Below are positions 16,001 to 22,151 of a stretch of 24,501 bases of DNA, piece by piece. The notes beneath the pieces were generated by a model. It was not told the origin of the DNA and did no database searches. It saw only the letters and a program-made list of their open reading frames with translations. The DNA is from JAWXVD01 sp044425705 (GTDB lineage: Bacteria > Bacillota > Clostridia > Lachnospirales > Lachnospiraceae). The translations under genes and the position numbers were made by a program. The stretch is taken from NCBI GenBank assembly GCA_044425705.1, contig JAWXVD010000044.1:1-24501 (forward strand), written 5' to 3'. Within the stretch, counting starts at the first letter, position 1. Every line of letters starts with the position of its first letter.

Positions 16001-17554
16001 TAATTGTTTAAAATAAGCAAATAATGGGTAATGTGTTTTACTTAATACTGGCAAGGGTGAATCCACACCCATTGCAGAGATTGCTTCACTTCCATCTCTT
16101 GCCATTGGAAGAATACTACTTCTGATTTCATCATAAGTATATCCGAACGACTTTTGAATTCGCTTTCTATCTTCATCGCTATAGGTTTCAACACTTTTAT
16201 TTGGAATCTTTAAATCGCTTAAAGAAACAAGATTACTATCTAACCATTCACCATATGGTCTTCTAGCAGCATATGTTTCTTTCAATTTATCATCTTCAAT
16301 CACTTCACCTTTTACAGTATCCACTAAAAGCATTTTACCTGGGCGAACTCTTTCTTTAATCAAAATCTTTTCTGGTGCAATATCTAAAATACCTACTTCT
16401 GATGAAAGAATCAATTGGTCATCATCTGTAATCATATAACGCGAAGGGCGAAGTCCATTACGATCAAGTACAGCTCCCATCATGTCTCCATCAGAGAAAA
16501 TGATTGAGGCAGGACCATCCCATGGTTCCATCATGGTTGCATAATATTGATAGAAATCTTTCTTGTTTTGTGTCATTGCTTTATTGTTTACCCAAGGCTC
16601 AGGAATGGTAATCATAACTGCAAGAGGTAATTCCATTCCACTCATAACAAGAAATTCTAATGTATTATCAAGCATCGCTGAATCTGAACCAGATGCATCA
16701 ATGGCTGGCAAGATTTTATGAAGTTGCCCTTGAAATCTTCCAGATGCCATATTTTCTTCTCTGGCAAGCATTTTATCTGCATTTCCGCGAATGGTGTTGA
16801 TTTCTCCATTATGTACGATATAACGGTTTGGATGTGCACGTTCCCAACTAGGATTTGTATTCGTTGAAAAACGAGAATGTACTGTTGCAATTGCTGATAC
16901 ATACTCTGGGCTTTGTAAATCACGGAAGAATGTACGAAGTTGTCCCACCAAGAACATACCTTTATAAACGATTGTTCTACTTGACAAAGAAACTACATAT
17001 GTCGTATCTGTAGATTGTTCAAATACTCTTCTACACAAATAAAGTCTACGATCAAATTCAATTCCCGCCTCTACCTCTTCTGGTTTTTGAATAAATCCTT
17101 GCATAATATATGGCATACATTCTACTGCTTTGTGACCTAGCACTTCAGGTGTGGTAGGTACTTGTCTCCAACCTAGAAATGTAAGGCCTTCTTTTTCAAC
17201 AATAATTTCAAACATTTTCTTTGATTGATTTCTTTTCAATTCATCTTGTGGAAAAAAGAACATTCCCACACCGTATTCTCTATCATTACCAATTGTAATT
17301 CCCAATTTAGCTGTTTCTTTTTTCAAAAATTGATGCGGAATCTGTGTCAAAATACCAACACCATCACCTGTTTTTCCTTCTGCATCCTTACCAGCTCTAT
17401 GTTCTAGATTCTCTACGATTTTTAACGCATTTTCTACTGTTTCTCTTGTTTTCTTTCCTTTAATATTGACACAAGCACCAATACCACAATTATCATGTTC
17501 AAAACTAGGACTATGTAGCGGTGCCACAGGAACATTCAATTTTGCATCAAACAT
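13004..17554 (-). CDS. gltB: Glutamate synthase large subunit
   Basis: The 1516-residue product is the alpha subunit, which hydrolyses glutamine and channels ammonia to 2-oxoglutarate. Residues 1-22 are a propeptide; Cys23 (in HDNCGIG) becomes the N-terminal nucleophile of the class II glutamine amidotransferase domain (~23-430). A central domain (~470-760) and the FMN-binding synthase domain (~830-1190) follow, with GEGGEDIERL and GAKPGEGGHLPGGKV typical of the substrate site. Cysteines 1121, 1127 and 1132 (C-x5-C-x4-C) ligate the 3Fe-4S cluster. The C-terminal ~270 residues are the GXGXG beta-helix. Length and all key residues are standard. GGAAGG lies seven bases before the ATG. Upstream is a terminator-like hairpin in the leader; downstream is gltD. 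Confidence 0.97.
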   Translation of the reverse strand: MFDAKLNVPVAPLHSPSFEHDNCGIGACVNIKGKKTRETVENALKIVENLEHRAGKDAEGKTGDGVGILTQIPHQFLKKETAKLGITIGNDREYGVGMFFFPQDELKRNQSKKMFEIIVEKEGLTFLGWRQVPTTPEVLGHKAVECMPYIMQGFIQKPEEVEAGIEFDRRLYLCRRVFEQSTDTTYVVSLSSRTIVYKGMFLVGQLRTFFRDLQSPEYVSAIATVHSRFSTNTNPSWERAHPNRYIVHNGEINTIRGNADKMLAREENMASGRFQGQLHKILPAIDASGSDSAMLDNTLEFLVMSGMELPLAVMITIPEPWVNNKAMTQNKKDFYQYYATMMEPWDGPASIIFSDGDMMGAVLDRNGLRPSRYMITDDDQLILSSEVGILDIAPEKILIKERVRPGKMLLVDTVKGEVIEDDKLKETYAARRPYGEWLDSNLVSLSDLKIPNKSVETYSDEDRKRIQKSFGYTYDEIRSSILPMARDGSEAISAMGVDSPLPVLSKTHYPLFAYFKQLFAQVTNPPIDAIREEIVTATTVYIGTEGNLLEEKAKNCNVLRINNPILTNTDLLKIKNIKEKGFNTEVIPITYYKNTRLDKAIDKLFVEIDRAYRDGVNIMILSDRGVDENHVAIPSLLAVSAINEHLVRTKKRTSVALILESGEPRDVHHFATLLGYGACAINPYLAQESIKELIDNQLLDKDYYAAVDDYNSAILHGIVKIASKMGISTIQSYQGAQIFEAIGVAPEVISKYFTNTVCRVGGINIEDIATDVDNRHSRAFDPLGLATDLTLDSPGHHKMRSNGEEHLYNPATIHMLQESTKRGDYDMFKQYTSLVNKEETVMNLRGLMDFNYPKKGISIDQVESVDEIVTRFKTGAMSYGSISKEAHETMAIAMNRLKAKSNSGEGGEDIERLTVGADGINRCSAIKQVASGRFGVTSRYLVSAKEIQIKMAQGAKPGEGGHLPGGKVYPWVAKTRHSTPGVGLISPPPHHDIYSIEDLAQLIYDLKNANTDARISVKLVSEAGVGTIAAGVAKAGAGLILVSGYDGGTGAAPRNSIHNAGLPWELGLAETHQTLIMNGLRDKVRIETDGKLMSGRDVAIAAALGAEEFGFSTAPLVTMGCVMMRVCNLDTCPVGVATQNPELRKNFKGKPEYVMNFMRFIAQELREYMAKLGVKSIDELVGRTDLLTMKDNLSDKLDKVDLGNILKNPYVGQKEGTIFNPKAVYDFELDKTLDEKILLKELGKAIDAGKKRSISVDVCNTDRTFGTILGSEITKKCGSDLEDDTYRVLCNGSGGQSFGAFIPKGLTLELCGESNDYFGKGLSGGKLIVYPPKGSTFKAEENIIIGNVAFYGATSGKAFINGVAGERFAVRNSGVVAVVEGVGDHGCEYMTGGRVVVLGNTGKNFAAGMSGGIAYVLDEHNDLYTKLNKEMVSSREITSKYDVVELKNMINEHVTLTNSNKGKEILNHFEDYLPKFKKIIPHDYERMLKTIVQMEEKGLSAEQAQIEAFYANMKKK

Positions 17555-17587
17555 ACTAATAACCTTCCCTTTCTTTCATTCACATTG

Positions 17588-17631
17588 AAAAAGGTCGCAC
17601 GAAAGTGATAAACTCACCCCATTGCGACCTT
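17588..17631 (-). promoter_or_regulatory. Terminator-like hairpin in the gltB leader
   Basis: On the minus strand AAGGTCGCA pairs perfectly with TGCGACCTT (17591-17599 with 17623-17631). Inside, after a small internal loop, GTGA/TCAC pairs and is extended by three G-U pairs. The 3' arm runs into five T residues. It ends about 34 bases before the gltB start. It could be an attenuator in a gltB leader, or the terminator of the preceding membrane-protease gene (stop at 17862). I do not recognise a known riboswitch or ANTAR target in it. Confidence 0.6.
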
Positions 17632-17662
17632 GGAACTATCATACTACCTTTTTTTACATTTG

Positions 17663-17691
17663 TAAATAAAGACTTTTCTTTAAGTTGTCAG
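17663..17691 (-). promoter_or_regulatory. Possible gltB promoter upstream of the leader hairpin
   Basis: On the minus strand CTGACA (17686-17691) and TATTTA (17663-17668) are 17 bases apart. The -35 fits well, the -10 only partly. If used, transcription would start near 17655 and the leader hairpin would be inside the transcript. An alternative -10, TAGTAT (17641-17646), lacks a well-spaced -35. Confidence 0.35.
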
Positions 17692-17713
17692 ATTATTTGT
17701 TAATTAGTTATTT

Positions 17714-17818
17714 TTATGCCGTTTTATCTGTTAATTCATTTAATTTCCTCTTCACTTCAGCTACATGGAAACAATTCAATTTAAAATCTCTAATATCATC
17801 ATAAATTTTAATAGCTCT
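17714..17818 (-). pseudogene. Possible 34-codon gene remnant between gltB and the CPBP gene
   Basis: This frame reads as an ordinary soluble helical C-terminus (for example IRDFKLNCFHVAEVKRKLNE) ending in TAA, but it is preceded by an in-frame stop and has no start codon with a ribosome binding site. Codon use and composition look protein-like. I do not recognise the family. The rest of the 17555-17861 interval holds the gltB leader signals and AT-rich sequence. Confidence 0.25.
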
Positions 17819-17861
17819 CTACTCATGAATTTGACTACCATTTATTAGTTTATGCAAGTTT

Positions 17862-18692
17862 TCATACACTTTCTCTCTTTATATCTCTCAACATTATGAA
17901 TAAACTTCCCACTCCCACTAGTAAAAATACCACACAACTATTCAATTGAAAGATCACCTCATTTAACTCCGGTATAGTAGATACTGTATATACTGTGGCA
18001 TTTATCACACCATGAAGCACAAGTGGCACTATAAAACTATGATATCGTTGGTAACTCCATGCCAGTAACATTCCAATCAATGCACCATAGATTGCTTGTA
18101 CATAATTTCCATGAAAAACACCAAATATAATAGCCGAACCTATCACAGCACTAGTGATTCCAAAATATGTCTTCATCCGATTAAATACAATTCCTCTAAA
18201 AATCCACTCTTCCGCAAAAGGCGCAATCACTCCATATAAGAGCAAACCCAACCATAGCGGTAGTGCAAATTGTGCTTGCGCTACTTCTTCATAATTCACA
18301 CTACTGCCAGTAAGTCCCGTTAATGAAAAGATAATATTACAGACCATAGCACTTGATATCCCAAAAATACTCAAGAAAATCCACCTTTTTACAGAAATAG
18401 ATTTTTCTATCACGCTAGAGACTTCTTCCTTAAAATCTCTAAACACGACAGCACATGCTATCAGCATGCCAAGTCCTTGTATTAACGTGACTGCCAAAAT
18501 ATTCTCACTTTGCAATTCTAAAAAACTGACACTATCACCAACACCACCTTTGATCATTTGTAATACTGATACACCAACCCCTACAACCACTTGATTGACC
18601 AAGTAATAAATCAAAATAGGAAAAAAAATTCTTCCTATCTTGATTCCCATGTTAGCTTTTTTATGTGGAAATGCTTTACTATTTTTAATCAT
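17862..18692 (-). CDS. CPBP-family intramembrane metalloprotease
   Basis: The 276-residue protein has about seven or eight membrane segments and the three CPBP (Abi/Rce1-like) motifs: EEWIFR (Glu161, Glu162, Arg166), FGVFH (His194) and LVLHGVIN (His227, Asn231). These place a metal-dependent active site in the membrane. In Gram-positive bacteria such proteins serve in bacteriocin self-immunity, peptide maturation or unknown roles; nothing nearby encodes a bacteriocin precursor. AGGAAA precedes the ATG by a few bases. It lies between the HAD phosphatase gene (86 bases upstream) and gltB, and may be co-transcribed with the phosphatase gene. Confidence 0.85.
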   Translation of the reverse strand: MIKNSKAFPHKKANMGIKIGRIFFPILIYYLVNQVVVGVGVSVLQMIKGGVGDSVSFLELQSENILAVTLIQGLGMLIACAVVFRDFKEEVSSVIEKSISVKRWIFLSIFGISSAMVCNIIFSLTGLTGSSVNYEEVAQAQFALPLWLGLLLYGVIAPFAEEWIFRGIVFNRMKTYFGITSAVIGSAIIFGVFHGNYVQAIYGALIGMLLAWSYQRYHSFIVPLVLHGVINATVYTVSTIPELNEVIFQLNSCVVFLLVGVGSLFIMLRDIKRESV

Positions 18693-18777
18693 TTTCCTAT
18701 TTTCCTATTCTAAAACTCTTATCCTCCGCTTGAAAAGGATGATTTACCCATCTAGATACCCAATCTATTTTCTACTC

Positions 18778-19434
18778 TTATTGTAACAACAATGCTTCCA
18801 ACTCTGTCACTGTCTCCACAATATAATCTGCACCCGCTTCTTCTAACTCTCCTTCATTAGCAAATCCATATCCAACACCAACTGCTGTGATTCCATGTTC
18901 TTTCGCCCCCTGAATGTCAAACTTCCTATCACCAATCATAGCTGTGTTTTCTTTCGTTCCTTTGATTTCACCTAACAATTCTTCTAGTGCAGCTTCTACA
19001 ACCTCTTCTTTTTTATCTCTGGTACCATCTAAAAAACTACCTATCACTACTGAAAAACAATCTTTTATCTCAAAATGTTCTAAAATTTTCTGTACGAAAA
19101 CAGTAGGCTTACTCGATGCAATAGCAAGATCTTTTCCTGCTGCCTTTAATCTATGCAACATTCCTACTACACCCTCATACACTTCATTTTCATATAGCCC
19201 TATGGTAGAGAATCGTTCACGATATACCGCTACCGCTTCTTCCGCTTTCACAGCATCAAATCCATAAAACTCCATAAAACTATCTCGAAGTGGTGGACCA
19301 ATAAAGATTTCTAACTTACTCAAATCTTCTTCTATAATTCCATATCGCTCCAAAGCATAGGCTACACAACGAGTAATTCCCAGTTTGGAATCTGTTAACG
19401 TACCATCTAAATCAAATAATATATACTGAAACAT
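18778..19434 (-). CDS. HAD-family phosphatase (phosphoglycolate phosphatase-like)
   Basis: The 218-residue protein is a subfamily IA HAD hydrolase. It has motif I FDLDGTLTDS (nucleophile Asp8, acid/base Asp10), motif II IASSKP, a conserved Lys in motif III and motif IV MIGDRKFDIQGA. The helical cap between motifs I and II (about residues 16-80) is as in Gph/YjjG-type enzymes. The substrate could be phosphoglycolate, a nucleotide or another small phosphate; sequence does not decide. The start at 19434 has AAAGGAG seven bases upstream; the ATG eight codons earlier lies before that site and is rejected. It is divergent from the plus-strand DUF3990 module. Confidence 0.88.
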   Translation of the reverse strand: MFQYILFDLDGTLTDSKLGITRCVAYALERYGIIEEDLSKLEIFIGPPLRDSFMEFYGFDAVKAEEAVAVYRERFSTIGLYENEVYEGVVGMLHRLKAAGKDLAIASSKPTVFVQKILEHFEIKDCFSVVIGSFLDGTRDKKEEVVEAALEELLGEIKGTKENTAMIGDRKFDIQGAKEHGITAVGVGYGFANEGELEEAGADYIVETVTELEALLLQ

Positions 19435-19542
19435 GATTTTCTCCTTTTTTTGAATCATAATATGCTTATGGTATCATGTTCCATTCTTTTGTGCAAATTT
19501 TTGCTGTGTTAAACAAATAGTGTAGCTATATACTGAATAATT

Positions 19543-19586
19543 TGTTAAAATAACAGTAATAATTCATAACAGTTCAGCTGTATAAT
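19543..19586 (+). promoter_or_regulatory. Promoter/operator region of the DUF3990 module
   Basis: A perfect TATAAT lies at 19581-19586 with no good -35. Around it are TGTTA-AAA-TAACA (19543-19555), ACAG-TTCAG-CTGT (19569-19581), which touches the -10, and two direct TAACAGT copies (19551-19557 and 19567-19573). Clustered palindromes at a promoter fit autoregulation, as usual for toxin-antitoxin operons. A second -10-like TATAAA lies at 19591-19596. Confidence 0.45.
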
Positions 19587-19642
19587 ACCGTATAAAATAA
19601 ACAATATGGATTTGGGAAATTTTTAAGGAAGGACATTTATTT

Positions 19643-20332
19643 ATGAGTATACAAGCAGATATAGAAATTCTTTCAATACAAACAATGGAAAGTTATGCAA
19701 AAAAAAATCATATAACCGGAAAAGAAGCAATACGAATTTTTCATGAATATCAAATTTTTGAAAATATATTATTACAACATGAGTATTTACATCAAGTTAG
19801 CTATGATGAGGTTTTAGACTTTATAGAAAATTTAATCGAAGAAAATTCACATCATTTATCACTATTCCATGGTACAACTAAGAAATTTGATACAATTAAC
19901 TTATTGAAATCACACAATAGAAGAGATTTTGGAATGGGTTTTTATACAACTATTTTGGAACCTCAAGCAAAAGAGTGGGCATACAGATTAAGCTTACGAG
20001 AAAAAGTATCTGAATATTTTGTATATCAGTATTCATTTAAAGAGGACAATGAATTATCTGTAAAGCGATTTGATGGTTTAACTATAGAATGGTTAGAGTT
20101 TATAAAAGACAATCGTTCAAAGGGTGGGTTACAACATCAATATGATATAGTGATTGGTCCAGTAGCAGATGATAATACAATGGAAACAATTCAATTATTT
20201 CTAGCTAGTATATTAAGTGATAAGGAAGCTGTTGAAAGATTACGATATAATAAGGTAAATAATCAGATTTCTTTTCACACAGAACGTGCAATCAGCAAAC
20301 TAGAATTTTTAAGGAGAGAATGCTATGAATGA
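19643..20332 (+). CDS. DUF3791-DUF3990 protein, ADP-ribosyltransferase-like toxin candidate
   Basis: The 229-residue protein has two parts. Residues ~8-68 resemble the small helical DUF3791 domain (SYAKKNHITGKEAIRIF, then a YDEVLDFIEN tail). Residues ~73-215 resemble DUF3990, a family related to ADP-ribosyltransferases: LFHGTTKKF supplies the H-G-T motif (His76), RRDFGMGFYTT the conserved Tyr101, and GGLQHQYDIVIGPVADDNTM the strongly conserved third block. By family relation it may modify a target using NAD+. DUF3791 is often a separate upstream gene as I recall it; here it is fused. AAGGAAGG precedes the ATG by about ten bases. The stop overlaps the next gene by 8 bases. Its orientation and AT-rich codons differ from its flanks, which suggests acquisition. 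Family calls are from recalled patterns. Confidence 0.75.
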   Translation: MSIQADIEILSIQTMESYAKKNHITGKEAIRIFHEYQIFENILLQHEYLHQVSYDEVLDFIENLIEENSHHLSLFHGTTKKFDTINLLKSHNRRDFGMGFYTTILEPQAKEWAYRLSLREKVSEYFVYQYSFKEDNELSVKRFDGLTIEWLEFIKDNRSKGGLQHQYDIVIGPVADDNTMETIQLFLASILSDKEAVERLRYNKVNNQISFHTERAISKLEFLRRECYE

Positions 20333-20570
20333 TACTATTTATACTTTTGGCGAAAAAGATATTACATTAAATGTTTGCATACAAATTAGAGCTGTGGTTA
20401 GAGTGATACAGCATGAAGAAAATATTGATTTCGAAAATGCTATGATAAAATTTTACAACTCAGAAACTTATAAAATTTTACAAAATACAGATAATGCATT
20501 ATGGGCGGAATCTGCCGAGTATATTGCAGATTGTTTTTTCAACGAAATTAAATCTACAATTTCCTCTTGA
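20325..20570 (+). CDS. Small partner protein of the DUF3990 module
   Basis: The 81-residue acidic, probably helical protein starts inside the end of the DUF3990 gene (shared ATGAATGA) with AAGGAGAG a few bases upstream. The overlap implies coupled translation. It contains LQNTDNALWAESAEYIADCF (residues 52-71), which I recall as a conserved tail in small proteins next to DUF3990 genes, but I cannot name a family with certainty. Size, overlap and position fit an antitoxin or accessory factor. It has no DNA-binding motif that I can see and no membrane segment. Its stop overlaps the -35 of the thiT promoter. Confidence 0.7.
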   Translation: MNDTIYTFGEKDITLNVCIQIRAVVRVIQHEENIDFENAMIKFYNSETYKILQNTDNALWAESAEYIADCFFNEIKSTISS

Positions 20571-20595
20571 CATTTTCTCCAAAAACGTTTATTGT
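20566..20595 (+). promoter_or_regulatory. Promoter of the thiT riboswitch transcript
   Basis: A perfect TTGACA (20566-20571) overlaps the stop codon of the small DUF3990 partner gene. TATTGT follows 18 bases later (20590-20595). Transcription would start near 20602, about 20 bases before the riboswitch. Confidence 0.55.
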
Positions 20596-20621
20596 ATCAA
20601 TGAACAAAATAAAATAAAGAT

Positions 20622-20708
20622 ACATGCTAGGGGAGCAACTGCTGAGATTGAATCTTTTGATTCTAACCCTCACTACTTGAACTGGATAATACCAGCGTAA
20701 GGAAGCTA
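20622..20708 (+). promoter_or_regulatory. TPP (thi-box) riboswitch
   Basis: The core elements of the thiamine pyrophosphate aptamer are present in order: CTAGGGGAGC, CTGCTGAGATTG with a variable P3 extension, AACCCTCACTACTTGAAC, then CTGGATAATACCAGCGTAAG and GAAGC. The short P1 pairs GCT (20626-20628) with AGC (20703-20705). TPP binding is expected to lower expression of the thiamine transporter gene downstream. The aptamer is complete and in the sense orientation for thiT. Confidence 0.95.
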
Positions 20709-20713
20709 TATTT

Positions 20714-20818
20714 TATAAATGCAGATAACACGTCGATATAACGCTGTTACACCTTCTAACCTTGCATTTATATAAATATGATAACTCTCCCTCCTAACGC
20801 ATGACAGGAGGATTTTTT
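20714..20818 (+). promoter_or_regulatory. Expression platform with Shine-Dalgarno-sequestering stem and U-tract
   Basis: A 10-bp stem TATAAATGCA/TGCATTTATA (20714-20723 with 20763-20772) encloses a smaller TAACA/TGTTA stem. Further down CCTCCT (20790-20795) pairs exactly with the ribosome binding site AGGAGG (20806-20811), and six T residues follow immediately. This one stem could both hide the Shine-Dalgarno sequence and act as a weak terminator. How the aptamer switches it is not visible by eye. Confidence 0.65.
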
Positions 20819-21367
20819 ATGTCTAAAAACGTAACAAAACAAATCGTATTTTCTGCTATGGCTATCGCCTTGGCCACTGTCATCTCTGTAGTGGTGAAAC
20901 TTCCCTCTTTACCAAACGGCGGTTCTGTGACACTATTCAGTATGTTAATGATTACCTTGATTGGTTATTGGTATGGTGCAAAAATGGGACTCTGTGCTGC
21001 TGTTGCCTATGGCATTATCCAATACTTTGTAGGACCTTATGCCATTCATCCATTACAAGTATTATTAGATTATCCGTTGGCATTTGGTGCTTTAGGATTG
21101 TCTGGTTTCTTTTCTAACGCAAAGCATGGTTTAATCAAAGGTTACCTTGCTGGTGTTATCGGTCGCTATGCCGTACATATGGTTTCGGGCCTTATTTTTT
21201 ATACTGCTTACACAGGAAGTTTTGTGGAAAATAAAGCAGCCGTCATTGCTGCCTTTACCTATAATGCTACTTATATCGTTCCTGAAGCTGTACTCACACT
21301 TGTGTTGCTTTCTATTCCTGCTATTAAAAATGCATTGGTACATGTGAAAAAATTAGCCCTTTCCTAA
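20819..21367 (+). CDS. thiT: Thiamine transporter substrate-binding (S) component
   Basis: The 182-residue protein is the S component of an energy-coupling-factor (ECF) transporter. It has six predicted membrane helices and the ThiT-like segments MLMITLIGYWYGAKMGLCAA and YAIHPLQVLLDYPLAFGALG, which line the thiamine site. It needs the shared EcfA/A'/T module encoded elsewhere. The TPP riboswitch upstream supports the substrate. The start is the ATG at 20819, seven bases after AGGAGG. A longer reading from 20801 would place the ribosome binding site inside the gene and is rejected. It is a single-gene transcript converging on the SGNH hydrolase gene. Confidence 0.93.
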   Translation: MSKNVTKQIVFSAMAIALATVISVVVKLPSLPNGGSVTLFSMLMITLIGYWYGAKMGLCAAVAYGIIQYFVGPYAIHPLQVLLDYPLAFGALGLSGFFSNAKHGLIKGYLAGVIGRYAVHMVSGLIFYTAYTGSFVENKAAVIAAFTYNATYIVPEAVLTLVLLSIPAIKNALVHVKKLALS

Positions 21368-21369
21368 TG

Positions 21370-21403
21370 AAATGCCTTTTTTCTATCTTCTCTTAAAGCA
21401 TTT
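21370..21403. terminator. Bidirectional hairpin between thiT and the SGNH hydrolase gene
   Basis: AAATGC and TTT (21370-21375, 21377-21379) pair with AAA and GCATTT (21395-21403), with one bulged C. On the plus strand it is followed by one more T, forming a run of four. The structure covers the last codons of the hydrolase gene, so convergent transcripts share it. The stem is modest. Confidence 0.45.
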
Positions 21404-22037
21404 TATGTAGCACATTCATACATTCTTTCGCTATGATCCCATGTCCAATATCTGTAGGATGCACCCCATCTTCTGTAATTTGTGCTTCCGTGTAACCAGC
21501 CACTACATACTGCTGCAAGATACCATCCAATGGTAAAAATTGATCTGCATACTTTCTAGCCAATTTACGCACTACTTGAATTTTAGGATCCAAATCTTCT
21601 CTCCAACACGATTTATCTGGCATGGTATCTAATAAAAAGGGCTCCATGATTAAAATCTTAGTGTCTGGCAAATCTTTTTTGATCCATTCCAATAATTGTG
21701 TATAATTTCCTTCAAATTGGCTAGTACTTGTAGCATCATCACTGTCGTATCTTCTCCAAGTATCATTGATTCCGATTAAAAGAACTAAGATATCTGGCTG
21801 AAGCTTTGCAACATCTTCCTCATGTCTTTCCAACAAATCACAAGTTCTGTTTCCCGATACCCCTTTGTTAAAACAACAAATATCTTTTCCCGATTCTAAA
21901 ACACGAAACATTTCTGCTATTTTACAAGCATATCCTGTTCCCATGTCTTGCATATCCTCTCGATTTCTGTCACAATCTGTTACCGAATCCCCTTGAAATA
22001 AAATTTTCATGTTATTTTTTGTATCACATATTATCAT
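21393..22037 (-). CDS. SGNH/GDSL-family hydrolase (esterase)
   Basis: The 214-residue protein has the four SGNH blocks: GDSVTD with nucleophile Ser18, GVSGNR (oxyanion Gly), GINDTW with Asn91, and DGVHPT with Asp190 and His193. Such enzymes are esterases or lipases; in gut anaerobes many are carbohydrate deacetylases, but the substrate here is open. No signal peptide is present, so it is cytoplasmic. The start is uncertain. The ATG at 22037 has AAGGAG 16 bases upstream, rather far. The ATG at 22010 matches the usual family beginning (MKILFQGDS) but has no Shine-Dalgarno sequence. It lies 114 bases downstream of addA, an interval with only AT-rich sequence and small T-rich inverted repeats. 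Confidence 0.85.
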   Translation of the reverse strand: MIICDTKNNMKILFQGDSVTDCDRNREDMQDMGTGYACKIAEMFRVLESGKDICCFNKGVSGNRTCDLLERHEEDVAKLQPDILVLLIGINDTWRRYDSDDATSTSQFEGNYTQLLEWIKKDLPDTKILIMEPFLLDTMPDKSCWREDLDPKIQVVRKLARKYADQFLPLDGILQQYVVAGYTEAQITEDGVHPTDIGHGIIAKECMNVLHKML

Positions 22038-22151
22038 AAAAATATATGATACACTCCTTCCCTTTTTATGTTTTCTAGCATAAATTTTACACTATTTTTG
22101 CAAAAAATACACTGCTTTATTTTACGTAATTTAATGTCTTTTTTTAACATT

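Noticed and set aside
20494..20700. Plus-strand ORF covering the riboswitch
   Set aside because: It overlaps the partner gene end and the whole TPP aptamer, and is not protein-like after the promoter.
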